This document shows, one piece after another, positions 1-7,509 of a stretch of 12,025 bases of DNA (its first letter is position 1; every line of letters starts with the position of its first letter). The DNA is from Cylindrodendrum hubeiense (lineage: Eukaryota; Ascomycota; Sordariomycetes; Hypocreales; Nectriaceae), in assembly GCA_014621425.1 (NCBI GenBank), contig JAANBB010000754.1, forward strand, positions 1 through 12,025. Reading direction: 5' to 3'. The notes beneath the pieces are model-generated. The model did not search any database. It was not told where the DNA came from and worked only from the letters and a program-made list of their open reading frames with translations. The position numbers were made by a program, and so were the translations under genes.

Positions 1-155
1 CCCAAGAACCCAAAGGGCCCCCAACCGCCGCCACAAAGCACACGCCACTGCACGCGCTACGCACAAATACATACAAACGCATACAAACACAGGTACATGG
101 GGCGTAGTACCACTCTTAATTACCATGTTATTGCTACCTCACTTCCGGAGCTCCT

Positions 156-179
156 CTACCTAGGTAGGTATCTACCTAG
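156..179. repeat. CTACCTAG palindrome and hairpin cluster
   Basis: CTACCTAG (156-163) overlaps CTAGGTAG (160-167), which pairs with a second CTACCTAG (172-179) across a 4-nt loop. The result is both a perfect 12-nt palindrome (156-167) and an 8-bp stem hairpin (160-179). Related TAGGTAGG runs recur at four other places in the window. Role unknown. Confidence 0.7.
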
Positions 180-305
180 CCACGCTGGGCTTGAGCCACG
201 CTGTCAAGGCGCGACCCTCTCATCTCGCCTCGTCTGAAGTCGTTGCCGTTAAAGACTAGTCCCATCACATTGCATTTCGCCCTGATGAGAGCATCCCCCA
301 CCGCG

Positions 306-342
306 TACAAACATACATACAGCATACATGCAACATACATAC
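306..342. repeat. ACATAC-type simple repeat
   Basis: Imperfect tandem array of CATACA/ACATAC units interrupted by AGC and GCA. A weaker version of the same composition occurs at about 66-91. It looks like ordinary degenerate microsatellite DNA in a non-coding flank. Confidence 0.6.
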
Positions 343-428
343 GACTTGCTGGATACGGTCCCGCCCACCCAGTACAGATTGCACACACCCCAGTTGATGG
401 ATGACCTAGACACGGAACCGAGCTGTGA

Positions 429-463
429 CAGCTGCTAGCTGCTAGCTGCCAGCTGCCAGCTGC
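429..463. repeat. 7-bp tandem repeat of (C/T)AGCTGC, 5 copies
   Basis: Five head-to-tail 7-bp units, (C/T)AGCTGC, fill this interval. Three units contain the E-box-like palindrome CAGCTG (429-434, 450-455, 457-462) and two contain TAGCTG. It lies directly before the 12-bp minisatellite at 473-540. Confidence 0.85.
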
Positions 464-472
464 GCAGGACGG

Positions 473-540
473 GACGCGGAGGCAGACGGGGACGCAGACG
501 GGGACGCAGAAGGGGACGCGGACGGGGACGCGGACGCGGA
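473..540. repeat. 12-bp minisatellite, about 5.6 copies
   Basis: Period-12 array with consensus GACGGGGACGCA and small substitutions (A/G at the last base, one GAAGGG). It is purine-rich on the plus strand. Because the period is a multiple of three, the minus strand reads as a spurious Ser-Ala-Ser-Pro repeat; I do not consider it coding. Confidence 0.85.
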
Positions 541-835
541 GGAGACGGGACAAAACCAGATGAGATGCACCTCGCCAAACAAGGCCACCACCTTTGTCAG
601 ATTTGTCTGGCACGCACCACGGCTCAACAGCCACCTTTATATTATCCCTCTCCCACAAGCCACAGCTTCCGCCCCAGGGCCTCTTTCGGGCCTCGCCCCG
701 GTTGGTCGGCTGCGGGGACACCCGACCCATCATGGATGATGGAGGGTTGGGGTGCCACGGTTAGATAGGTGGTAGACAAGACAGAAGAGAGAGACATTGA
801 GGTGCTGCCGGCAGAAGCAAAGGCGGCATGGCTCG

Positions 836-867
836 CAGCTGCACAGCTGCACAGCTGCACAGCTGCG
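836..867. repeat. 8-bp CAGCTGCA tandem repeat, 4 copies
   Basis: Four consecutive units of CAGCTGCA (the last ends CG) give evenly spaced CAGCTG palindromes at 836, 844, 852 and 860. Two more CAGCTG sites follow at 911 and 939. It is independent in period from the array at 429-463 but shares the same core. Confidence 0.85.
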
Positions 868-963
868 CAGCCAGGCAAATGCAAGGTATGTATCACGAAG
901 CCGGCATCTGCAGCTGCAACTGCAAACTCCGTCATTTCCAGCTGGCTCGGTCATAAAATGTAC

Positions 964-969
964 TTTATT
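964..969 (-). promoter_or_regulatory. Possible poly(A) signal for ethanolamine kinase
   Basis: The plus strand reads TTTATT, which is AATAAA on the minus strand, in a locally AT-rich patch about 450 nt downstream of the kinase stop codon. It is a candidate 3'-end signal only. Fungal poly(A) signals are degenerate and a closer unrecognised site could be used. Confidence 0.3.
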
Positions 970-978
970 ATAGGTGTG

Positions 979-990
979 TAGGTAGGTAGG
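979..990. repeat. TAGGTAGG dispersed motif (one of several)
   Basis: Three GGTA steps give TAGGTAGGTAGG here. The identical 12-mer occurs at 10195-10206, an offset version AGGTAGGTAGGTAC at 11496-11509, a short form at 9817-9824, and the palindromic form at 156-179. All copies are non-coding. Confidence 0.7.
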
Positions 991-1420
991 TGTAGACTGC
1001 TATGTGTGGTATGATGCCCGACGCAACTTCGTATGCCTTACATAGCTCATGTTGAATGGCTGCCCCCCCATTTTGGCCATTCCCATCGTGCTGGTTGAGC
1101 TGATTTTGTATCATCATGAACCGAAGAAGAAAACTCGAAAAAGAAACAAGGGGCGGCGGAGCGACGTCTCTCGTCAAAAAGGAAAGGCCGGGAGGAGCGG
1201 GAACGCAACAAGGAGACCACCGGCCGGTTGAGAACCCCAAACGCCCTCTCTCTGTGTATCCGTTCTTTGCATACCCAATCCTCTCTCGTTCGGTCGCCCA
1301 CTGGCGAACTCACCCGCGCGCCAGCCCGCTCAACACTCGAATCGGCCACTCATGCGATCAAGCCGTTTCTCGCTCAACCCGCATGCTCAGCCGATCGTTA
1401 GGCCGCTTCACATGCAACCC

Positions 1421-2750
1421 TCACTCGCTCCACCACGTCTTCTCCCGCAGTGGCATCTCCTTCCCTGACGCCTCCCGACTCCCGTCAGCCTCGGCTTTGC
1501 ACGCCCAGTATTCGCCCAGTCGCAGCTCAGCGTATGAGGCATAGTCGAAGTCAATATTGGAGATGACGGCCTGGATCATCGACCAGATGCCCCAGTAGAA
1601 TCCGGGCACCCCTCGGTACACGTTCACCTCTTCCGTGAGCTTGCGCACCTCCTCCTCTTCGTCGACCGCCTCCCCTGTGAGCTTGAAGTACGTCTTGACG
1701 TACTCCCGGATAAAGGCCGCCCGCTGGCTACACGTGGGCACCGCTGCGTAGTCGCAGTCGTACCCAACCCACTCCGCAAAATGGTTTGACACATCAAACG
1801 CGGCTGGCGATGGCGTCGCATACTCGTAGTCGATAAAGTTCACCGACGTTTCCGCATCTCCATCGCGGTGAATAATGACATTGGCGCACAACAAATCGCA
1901 GTGAGCAAAGACGAGCTAAATCATCACCGTGTTAGCCAACTCATCCACCTGTTCAGAGGGTTTCATCCACCATCTCACATACCCCATTGTCACCAAGTCC
2001 AGGACGCTGGCTGAGTTTTTCACTCATCTCTTCTAGCTCACTTTGTAGTAGAGCCTGTCTCTCACGCTGAGCATCGGTATCGGTGGGCAAGGCAAGGATC
2101 CACTTCTGAATCGTCGTCCAAATGTTAGGCGGGGGTTTCCCCGGGGCGGCATTGTCGATCATGTCCTGGTGCGACTTCTGGCCGTCTGCGTTTGCATGGC
2201 CGTTGGTCGTAGTGTTGGAGTTGCCGTTAGTGTGGCCGTTGGGGCCACCATGGCTGGGGACCGGGCTGGGGAGACAGGGCACTGTCGCGTGCCACTGCGC
2301 AAGGTGTCGTGCAATGGCAGTCAGGACAGGCGGATCGTTGAGATCCTGGGCTCGGGCAACGGTGCCGGGGAGGTAGCGGTACAGCATGCCATTTTGGAAG
2401 CGCGCGAGCAGCTCGGTGGCCAAGCCATGCTTCCAGAGTAGCTCATGGTTCGCGGCCTCACGCTCACGGTCGATGAGGATGGCGGTCCCGTTACCGAAAG
2501 CCCGGAGCAGGATGGACTCCCGGTCGATGTCCTGCTTGGAAAGCCCGTCCCGGCGGTTGACGGCTTTGAGCAGCGTGTTGGTGATGCCGTCGGTGAAGCG
2601 CACAAAATCAACGCGCGAGTCCTCGCTGGCCCAGTCAGGGGCGAGAGTCAGGATGAGCTCAAGGGCTGACTTTTCAGAGTCATTGCTGTCGTAGGTCAGG
2701 GGCAGGAAGGGCACATGGCCGTTCGGACCGTTAGGAGCTGACGGCGACAT
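1421..2750 (-). CDS. EKI1: Ethanolamine kinase (two exons, 420 aa)
   Basis: Phosphorylates ethanolamine with ATP, the first step of the CDP-ethanolamine (Kennedy) branch of phosphatidylethanolamine synthesis, in the cytosol. The model is complement(1421-1915, 1983-2750). What the sequence shows: N-terminal substrate and nucleotide-binding region with FTDGITNTLLK (52-62), LLRAFGNGTAILIDRE (81-96) and FQNGMLYRYLPG (118-129). Brenner's phosphotransferase motif is HCDLLCAN (H261, D263, N268), made only after splicing. The metal-binding segment is FIDYEYA (283-289, D285), followed by DVSNHFAEW (297-305). The C-terminal GIWSMIQA and IDFDYASYAELR resemble the end of animal ETNK1. These match ethanolamine rather than choline kinases. 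A hydrophilic Asn/Gly/Thr-rich insert lies at about 167-193. The start at 2750 is the first in-frame ATG; the frame is open upstream to about 2900 but has no ATG there. It is divergent from NPR3. Choline kinase activity as a side reaction cannot be excluded. Confidence 0.9.
1916..1982 (-). other. Intron of ethanolamine kinase (67 nt)
   Basis: On the minus strand it starts GTATGT and ends ATTTAG, with the branch sequence GGCTAAC about 20 nt before the acceptor. It is phase 0, joining Gly256 to Leu257 and so building the start of LVFAHCD. Without splicing the frame ends at a TGA ten codons past the donor, giving a kinase without its catalytic half. Confidence 0.9.
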
Positions 2751-2809
2751 GGTTACGGACGGAGGCGCGCACACACGCGGAGTCGATGAGATAGGCGGGG
2801 GGACGGATA

Positions 2810-2836
2810 GAGGGGACAGAGGGGACAGAGGGGACA
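2810..2836. repeat. GAGGGGACA x3 in kinase leader
   Basis: Three exact 9-bp copies, 60-86 nt upstream of the ethanolamine kinase ATG. Each contains AGGGG, which read on the kinase strand is CCCCT, the core of yeast stress-response elements. The position is probably in the 5' UTR, so a promoter role is uncertain. Confidence 0.8.
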
Positions 2837-3445
2837 GTATTGGGGACGGTCGCGGGGGGCGGCGGAGGGGACTGCGACCCAAGATGCAGCAGCGCAGCAC
2901 AGAGGATGAAAGGCAGATGCAGAGCTAGAGAACTAGAGGGCCAGGGCGCCGCCAGTGAGGTTCGCGGGAGGGTGAAGGCGAGAAGGGGAGCGACGTTCAA
3001 TTCGTCGTCATTTCCAGGGGTTCAGGGGCTCCTGGTGCGGGATCCGGGACCGACAGAGGGCGACCGGCAGGCGTGGACAGTGGAGATGGGGGCGCCGGAG
3101 CGAGGACAGGCGATGAGACGGGGGCCTGGGCGGCAAAGCGGCAAGGCGGAGGGCAGGCTGAGGCTCGGGCGACGACGACGGGACGGCGACGGGGCGGATG
3201 AAGTTGGCAGAAGCACACGACCTGTTGCCCTTCCAGTCGGGAGACAAGACGGTGAGTTTTGTGGGCAAACTTGAGCGAGTGGGCCAGTGAGATGGACGGT
3301 CGAGACCATGTGAAGGCAGTTCGCCGCTACCGTTCGTTTGACAGCTCCTGGACGACGCAACAGACGTAGCAGGTGACCCTGGGACGCGAGGCAGCTCTAC
3401 CGGAGGCCAGGTTGTTGGGAAATCAAACGCGATGATCTACAGCTC

Positions 3446-3496
3446 GTTGGCAGTTGGTTGGCAGTTGGTTGCAGTTGGTTGCAGTTGGTTGGCAGT
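3446..3496. repeat. TTGGCAGTTGG tandem array, about 5 copies
   Basis: Units of 10-11 bp, TTG(G)CAGTTGG, repeated head to tail about five times. Each carries CAGTTG (CAACTG on the other strand), which fits both the E-box pattern CANNTG and Myb-type YAACKG. The array is about 700 bp from the kinase ATG and 970 bp from the NPR3 ATG. Confidence 0.85.
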
Positions 3497-3741
3497 CTGA
3501 CAAGCCTGGTAAACCTGTTTTCTGGTGGCAAAGAATGGTTGCGGTCAAATGGCTTAAATAGGTGGCCTTAGGTGGTTCCTGGGATACGCAGCGGTGTGGT
3601 GCTATCGGGCGGCGAGCTTGCGGTGCCTGGAGCTCCTTGCCAGCAGGTTCTACAGATGCGTACGCAAACGCATGGCCAACGCAATTTACGGATAATTAAT
3701 TCACTCCTTGCCTCGGTCAATGTGTTGGGGAATCTGTTGGG

Positions 3742-3766
3742 CTGGACGGCCTGGACGGCCTGGACC
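3742..3766. repeat. CTGGACGGC tandem repeat, 2.7 copies
   Basis: Two full 9-bp CTGGACGGC units and a partial third (CTGGACC). It is a short minisatellite in the divergent intergenic region; no function can be read from it. Confidence 0.75.
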
Positions 3767-3787
3767 TTTCGACGCCCGCGGATATGT

Positions 3788-3821
3788 CCACTCATCTTTC
3801 CACTCATCTTTCCACTCGTCT
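3788..3821. repeat. CCACTCATCTTT tandem repeat, 2.8 copies
   Basis: Two exact 12-bp units followed by a diverged partial unit (CCACTCGTCT). Pyrimidine-rich on the plus strand, about 650 nt upstream of the NPR3 ATG. Confidence 0.75.
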
Positions 3822-4238
3822 AGCAGCGGTCAACTTTAGCGGCCTTCACACCGAAAGTTGCTGCTCGCAAACATGTGATTGAGCAATCCCCTCCAGGGCT
3901 GGCAAATTGCACAACATTGGAAACCTCCCCATCCCATGGAACTTTGGAGCTAATCGAGTGGTCCGGGGGTACCCGACATGCGTTCCTGTCGTTACCCGCA
4001 ATGTCTAGTCCCTGAAGCCCTCCAATCCTATATCCCCAAATCTCCAACCCAAAAAAATTCATCGACCGCCATTAGCATAGCGACGGCACAGGGCCCGCTA
4101 AACCAGCCCACCCAAATACGTATTCTCGCCCAAAAGAGGGACCCTGAAAAGGAGGATGGACCCTTCTTGGCGGGCGCCATGCCTTGGAGGGTAGGTGAGC
4201 TAATGAGCGGCTTTCCCACATACCAACCCCTCAGAGTC

Positions 4239-4249
4239 TTATCTTATCG
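4239..4249 (-). promoter_or_regulatory. Tandem GATA-factor sites upstream of NPR3
   Basis: The plus strand reads TTATCTTATCG, that is two abutting GATAA sites on the minus strand at 4239-4243 and 4244-4248, about 220 nt before the NPR3 ATG. Both fit the HGATAR consensus of nitrogen-regulatory GATA factors (AreA/NIT2 type). Paired close sites are the arrangement known to bind such factors well. Binding here is inferred. Confidence 0.45.
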
Positions 4250-4304
4250 ACAAGTGGCGCGGGCGCTGTGGCTCAGCCCTCCCAGCCGCCGTCAACTTCA
4301 GCTC

Positions 4305-4325
4305 ATGCATCTCCACTCTCACTGA
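4305..4325 (+). other. Possible short uORF of NPR3 (6 codons)
   Basis: ATG followed by five codons (His, Leu, His, Ser, His) and TGA, 144 nt before the NPR3 ATG. It matters only if transcription starts upstream of it, which the sequence does not tell. The G at -3 context is weaker than that of the AUG-UAA element further down. Confidence 0.3.
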
Positions 4326-4455
4326 AGCTCTCATCATTGGACAAACGTTCACGACAGCATCATCTTCACAGCCTCAATCTTCAAGCAGCGACGGCAAACG
4401 CGACGGCCAACGCCGACAATTGAAACCTGAGGACCTTTGCCGCCCCCGCGGGACC

Positions 4456-4461
4456 ATGTAA
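4456..4461 (+). promoter_or_regulatory. AUG-UAA start-stop element before NPR3
   Basis: ATG directly followed by TAA, with A at -3 (GGACCATGTAA), a strong initiation context. The stop is only 7 nt before the NPR3 start codon at 4469, so nearly any NPR3 mRNA with a leader longer than about 15 nt contains it. Such minimal uORFs hold the initiating ribosome on a start codon with the stop already in the A site. In the Arabidopsis boron transporter NIP5;1, AUG-UAA elements cause stalling and mRNA decay. Here a regulatory effect on NPR3 translation is inferred. Confidence 0.6.
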
Positions 4462-4468
4462 CCGCACC

Positions 4469-6719
4469 ATGGCTACACCGTTCGTCACCACCGACAACTT
4501 CCTCGCCATCGCCCTCGTCATCAACCGTTCTCGTGACGGCCCAGCCTTTGTCTTCCACTATCCGCCCCACGTCCAGCCCAGCTCCGGTACCTCACAGGCT
4601 CCCGTCGATTTCGAGGACATCCTCCTTGAGCGCCTCTCCCAGCCAGGCCACCAGGATGTCGATGACGACGGCGCACCTTCCAGGCAAGCCCGTAACCCGG
4701 AGGACCACTACTTCACCGAGTCTGGCACCCAGATCGTCCCCTGGGAGCGCGTCGCCGGCTTTCCTTCCCGTGATCTCGCTGGAATTCTCACACCCGCGCG
4801 TTCCTATCACAAGCGCCTCTTCCAACTATCATTAGATCCCCTCTACTGCGTTTCGTATCCCATTCATGTCCCCGAAAACGGAAAGTGGAAGAAGCCCAAG
4901 AAGACAACCAAATCATCCAAGCGTTCCGCCTACACTGATGATCTGACTGCCTCTCAGGAGCAGGACGGCTCCACCACTGGCAAGACTGCTGAACAGCAGC
5001 CTCCCAAGGAGAAGGATGGCAAGAAGGATGGCAAAAAGGATGAGGACGACGAGAAGCGCAGCTCCATGACCATGTTCAACCTCGTCTTCATCCTCAACCC
5101 CAAGAGCAACGAGGTCAAGGAGGTTGTCGAAGCTGTCTACGAACATCTCGTCAAGAAGGTCAGCAAGGCCTTTAAATACAGCCAACAGCACAGCGAATTC
5201 GTCTGGAAGGAGTCGAAGCGCATCCTAGTCGCCAAGGATAAAGCTCGCGAGGAGCGTATGTTTCCCCGGCATCCTCCTATTTCACCTGAGCACGCGAACT
5301 AATATCGGACATAGGCAAGAAGATGAACGTACTATGGAAGGAGATCCTGCAGAGCTCGTCACTGGCGGCCGCTATGCATGACATCTACGAGGGCGTGTCG
5401 CAGAACAGAATTGCGACACTCCATCTCGAAACCGCAGCTGGCTTGCTCACACCTTCAGTCCAAATCCCTGTACCCTTCTACGTCGACGACCTCCCCCAGG
5501 GCGAGGCGCCGGCTCAACGCGGCCTCTGGATCACTACTGCCAACACCTTTATGAGCCAAGACGCACTTGAGGAACCTAGCTTCCTTGATCGCAATTTTGC
5601 GCTTCTACTGCTGGATGATGAAAAGAAGATCATCTCGGAGCTACAAGCTGACCCAGATCCAACAACCGCCTCCATGGTTGAATTTGTGCGGCTCTCCAAA
5701 CCAACAATGTCGTACGTGCAAGCCCCGAGATCACCACCCGGTCCATGTTCAGATACGTCTCCATTGTTGAACTTCTATGCTAACATCCTTCTCACAGCTT
5801 CTACCAAGTGGGCCAGAGCAATATCCTCACCGTAGGACAGGTCCGCAAGTACGCCCAACACTTCATCTTTTGGCGCCGCGCAATCGCCATCCCACCCCTC
5901 CACGCGCGCGACCAGTACATCGGGTCCCCCAACGCCGACTACACGCAACTCCCCCAGGACACGCTCGAGTGGCAGCGGGCCTTTCCCCTTGCTCCGCCCC
6001 TCCCAAACTTCCTCGCCGAGCTCTCCCAGTGCCCTCGCCCCTACAAGCACTTCTCCCCCAGCAAGGCCCATCGGCCCACCTACCTACTCATGCTCGCCTG
6101 GCTCATGCGCCGGGGTTGGGTCACCCAACTGTGCACCTTCGCCTACGTCGTCGTCTGGCCCGAGATCCTCTACGAGGTTGACTACGAGATGGAAGCCGAG
6201 GAACTCCGCGCCGCAGCCGACGCCGACGGGGCCCGCTCCGAGGACTCATCCGGTGCAGCCCCGCCCCGCACCTCCGAGTCCTCCGAAGATCACTCCGGCA
6301 CCGACGGCTCCCACGTCCCCACCATGACGGAGCAGGCCGCAGAAAAGGCCCGACTCGAACGCATCGCCTCCAAGGCCCACCGCGAAGCCGCCGAGAAGGC
6401 CACTGCCCACGCTCGCAAGGCCGTCCCCATTGCCACTGCCCACCCCTCCGTCAACGACCACGCCCACCTCGCTGGGCTAACTCCGCACATCATCCTGGAC
6501 GCCAAGAAGGCCACGGGTAAGGAGTCACGCTACCTCTCTGCCATCGCCCGCCGCTTCACCGATGACAAGCTCCGCACGGCTTGGCAGCAGCTGTCAAAGT
6601 ACTTTGATGGCCAATGCGCCCTCGAGCGAATCGCCCTGCAGGAGGAAATGAAACGCAAGGAGGTCTGGAACATGCTCACCGCCATGAGTGAACACCTGCT
6701 GTGCACCCGACACTGGTGA
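4469..6719 (+). CDS. npr3: NPR3, TORC1-inhibitory SEACIT/GATOR1 subunit
   Basis: Npr3 pairs with Npr2 in the SEACIT (GATOR1) complex at the vacuole, which switches off TORC1 through the Gtr1 GTPase when amino acids fall. The model is join(4469-5255, 5315-5711, 5798-6719), 701 aa. The N-terminal longin-like region begins FLAIALVINRSRDGPAFVFHY (residues 11-31, quoted in part). A Lys/Asp/Glu-rich linker spans about 137-198. The family core resumes at MFNLVFILNPK (202-212) and NVLWKEIL, then FYQVGQSNILTVGQ and HRPTYLLMLAWLMRRGWVTQL. A second disordered, acidic then Ala/Glu-rich stretch follows (about 530-620). The family-typical C-terminal block is KYFDGQCALERIALQEEMKR. The start has context CACCATGG. 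NPR3 is convergent with the bHLH gene. The protein is shorter than yeast Npr3 because the yeast linkers are larger. Confidence 0.93.
5256..5314 (+). other. NPR3 intron 1 (59 nt)
   Basis: Starts GTATGT and ends ACATAG with branch-like AACTAAT 14 nt before the end. Phase 1: it splits an Arg codon (C|GC) to join KAREE with RKKMNVLW. Retention ends the frame at a TAA inside the branch site. Confidence 0.9.
5712..5797 (+). other. NPR3 intron 2 (86 nt)
   Basis: Starts GTACGT and ends CTCACAG with TGCTAAC as branch sequence about 20 nt before the acceptor. Phase 2: TC|C makes a Ser codon, joining KPTMS to FYQVGQSN, a contiguous conserved segment of the family. Confidence 0.92.
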
Positions 6720-6773
6720 TTGGGCCTTGACTTCTGTCACATTACGACCATTTGCAACACAACGGGGCATGTA

Positions 6774-6779
6774 TTTATT
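6774..6779 (-). promoter_or_regulatory. Candidate poly(A) signal, bHLH gene
   Basis: TTTATT on the plus strand gives AATAAA for the minus-strand bHLH transcript, about 730 nt past its stop and only 55 nt past the NPR3 stop. Earlier degenerate signals may be used instead. Confidence 0.25.
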
Positions 6780-7303
6780 GGATGCCGGGACTCGAGACCT
6801 GAAGAGTTGGAACATGATTGTATAATAGGTAGCTCGCTGCTGGTATCTGAGCAAACATAATGATAAAAGGATGTAAAACTATGATAAATACACAAATGCA
6901 GATACCTGACGCTCGAGCCCCGCCCGAGAAATCCGTGCAATGAAGCCAATACCCATTGCCAGAATCGCCAAGCAGGAACAAGAACATGGTAGTACCATGG
7001 ATTAAACAACGGAATGATGAAAATGAAGAAGAAGTCCCATATGCCCCCAGTCCCGTGTCTCCCTTCCGTCCCCCGCCCTTGATCGAGCACAAAGGTATTC
7101 GCAACGCAAAGACGAACAAAACCCCAGCGAAAAGAACCAATAGCAGAACCCAGAAAAAGGAGAAGGATAGAAAATAGTTCGGATATGCCCCAGCTCTGTA
7201 TAAGCCTGCCTATATACCATACCTTACCCACGCCCTGACACCCCGAAATCGCTCCTCGGGGAGAAAAACGTCAAACAAACCAGAACAACCCTGCTGGGTC
7301 GCA

Positions 7304-7309
7304 AATAAA
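7304..7309 (+). promoter_or_regulatory. Candidate poly(A) signal, NPR3
   Basis: AATAAA about 585 nt past the NPR3 stop. Closer AT-rich candidates exist at 6855-6895 (GATAAA and ATAAATA). The true site cannot be chosen from sequence alone. Confidence 0.25.
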
Positions 7310-7509
7310 CCCAACGCCGAAGGAGCCACAGCCCTCAAAGCGGTGCCCCTAAATGCTGAGCAAAGCTGTAGAGGAGGGCGGAGATGCCATGATGATGCGA
7401 ACGCCGAAAGCAAACAATGCAAGCAAGAGGCCAAGTATTCATCGTCATCATCTGGACCTATCATGATAGGGCCATCTGGAGAAAATGATGGTCGAATTTG
7501 ACTGGCCAA

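Larger units (their letters stand above)
1..1420. other. Non-coding flank, 3' of ethanolamine kinase
   Basis: I see no supportable gene in this stretch. Open frames on both strands are low-complexity, lack good starts or match nothing I recognise. The right part (about 960-1420) should be the 3' UTR and downstream flank of the minus-strand ethanolamine kinase. The left part carries ACATAC-type simple sequence, a CTACCTAG hairpin, two CAGCTG-rich tandem repeats and a 12-bp minisatellite, listed separately. It may include the promoter of a gene beyond the left edge, but nothing proves that. Confidence 0.6.
2751..4468. promoter_or_regulatory. Divergent intergenic region, EKI1 and NPR3
   Basis: This 1.7-kb stretch separates two genes transcribed away from each other, so it holds both promoters and 5' leaders. 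I see no supportable coding gene in it; the ATG-initiated 115-codon frame at 3978-4325 has no recognisable content. Contents are GAGGGGACA repeats near the kinase start, a CAGTTGG array, a CTGGACGGC repeat, a CCACTCATCTTT repeat, a double GATA site and upstream AUGs before NPR3. The first 150 nt upstream of the kinase ATG contain no upstream ATG on the kinase strand, unlike the NPR3 side. Confidence 0.75.
6720..7509. other. Convergent 3' intergenic region
   Basis: About 790 bp lie between the stop codons of NPR3 (plus) and the bHLH gene (minus), and both 3' UTRs must fit here. AATAAA for the plus strand is at 7304-7309. AATAAA for the minus strand is at 6774-6779 (TTTATT on the plus strand). 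Each is near the other gene's end, so the two transcripts could overlap by about 500 nt if these signals are used. No coding content is evident; frames here are short and unrecognisable. Confidence 0.5.

Noticed and set aside
176..733. 185-codon minus-strand frame with Val-Pro/Val-Cys repeats
   Set aside because: Its repeats are a direct reading of the 12-bp minisatellite; no sign of coding selection.
429..867. CRISPR array
   Set aside because: Short period-7, -8 and -12 tandem repeats without spacers, in a eukaryotic context.
1732..1737. CACGTG site as a target of the bHLH factor
   Set aside because: It lies inside the kinase coding sequence, is a single copy and is expected by chance in 12 kb.
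2122..2694. Several plus-strand frames antisense to the kinase
   Set aside because: They are shadows of the conserved kinase exon and show no family resemblance.
1953..2900. Longer ethanolamine kinase starting near 2900
   Set aside because: The upstream frame begins at GTG, contains no ATG before 2750 and translates the GAGGGGACA repeat into Pro-Leu-Ser repeats. The conserved kinase starts after the ATG at 2750.
3978..4325. 115-codon ATG-initiated frame before NPR3
   Set aside because: No recognisable domain, and it overlaps the GATA sites and the likely NPR3 leader. Kept only as a possible upstream frame.
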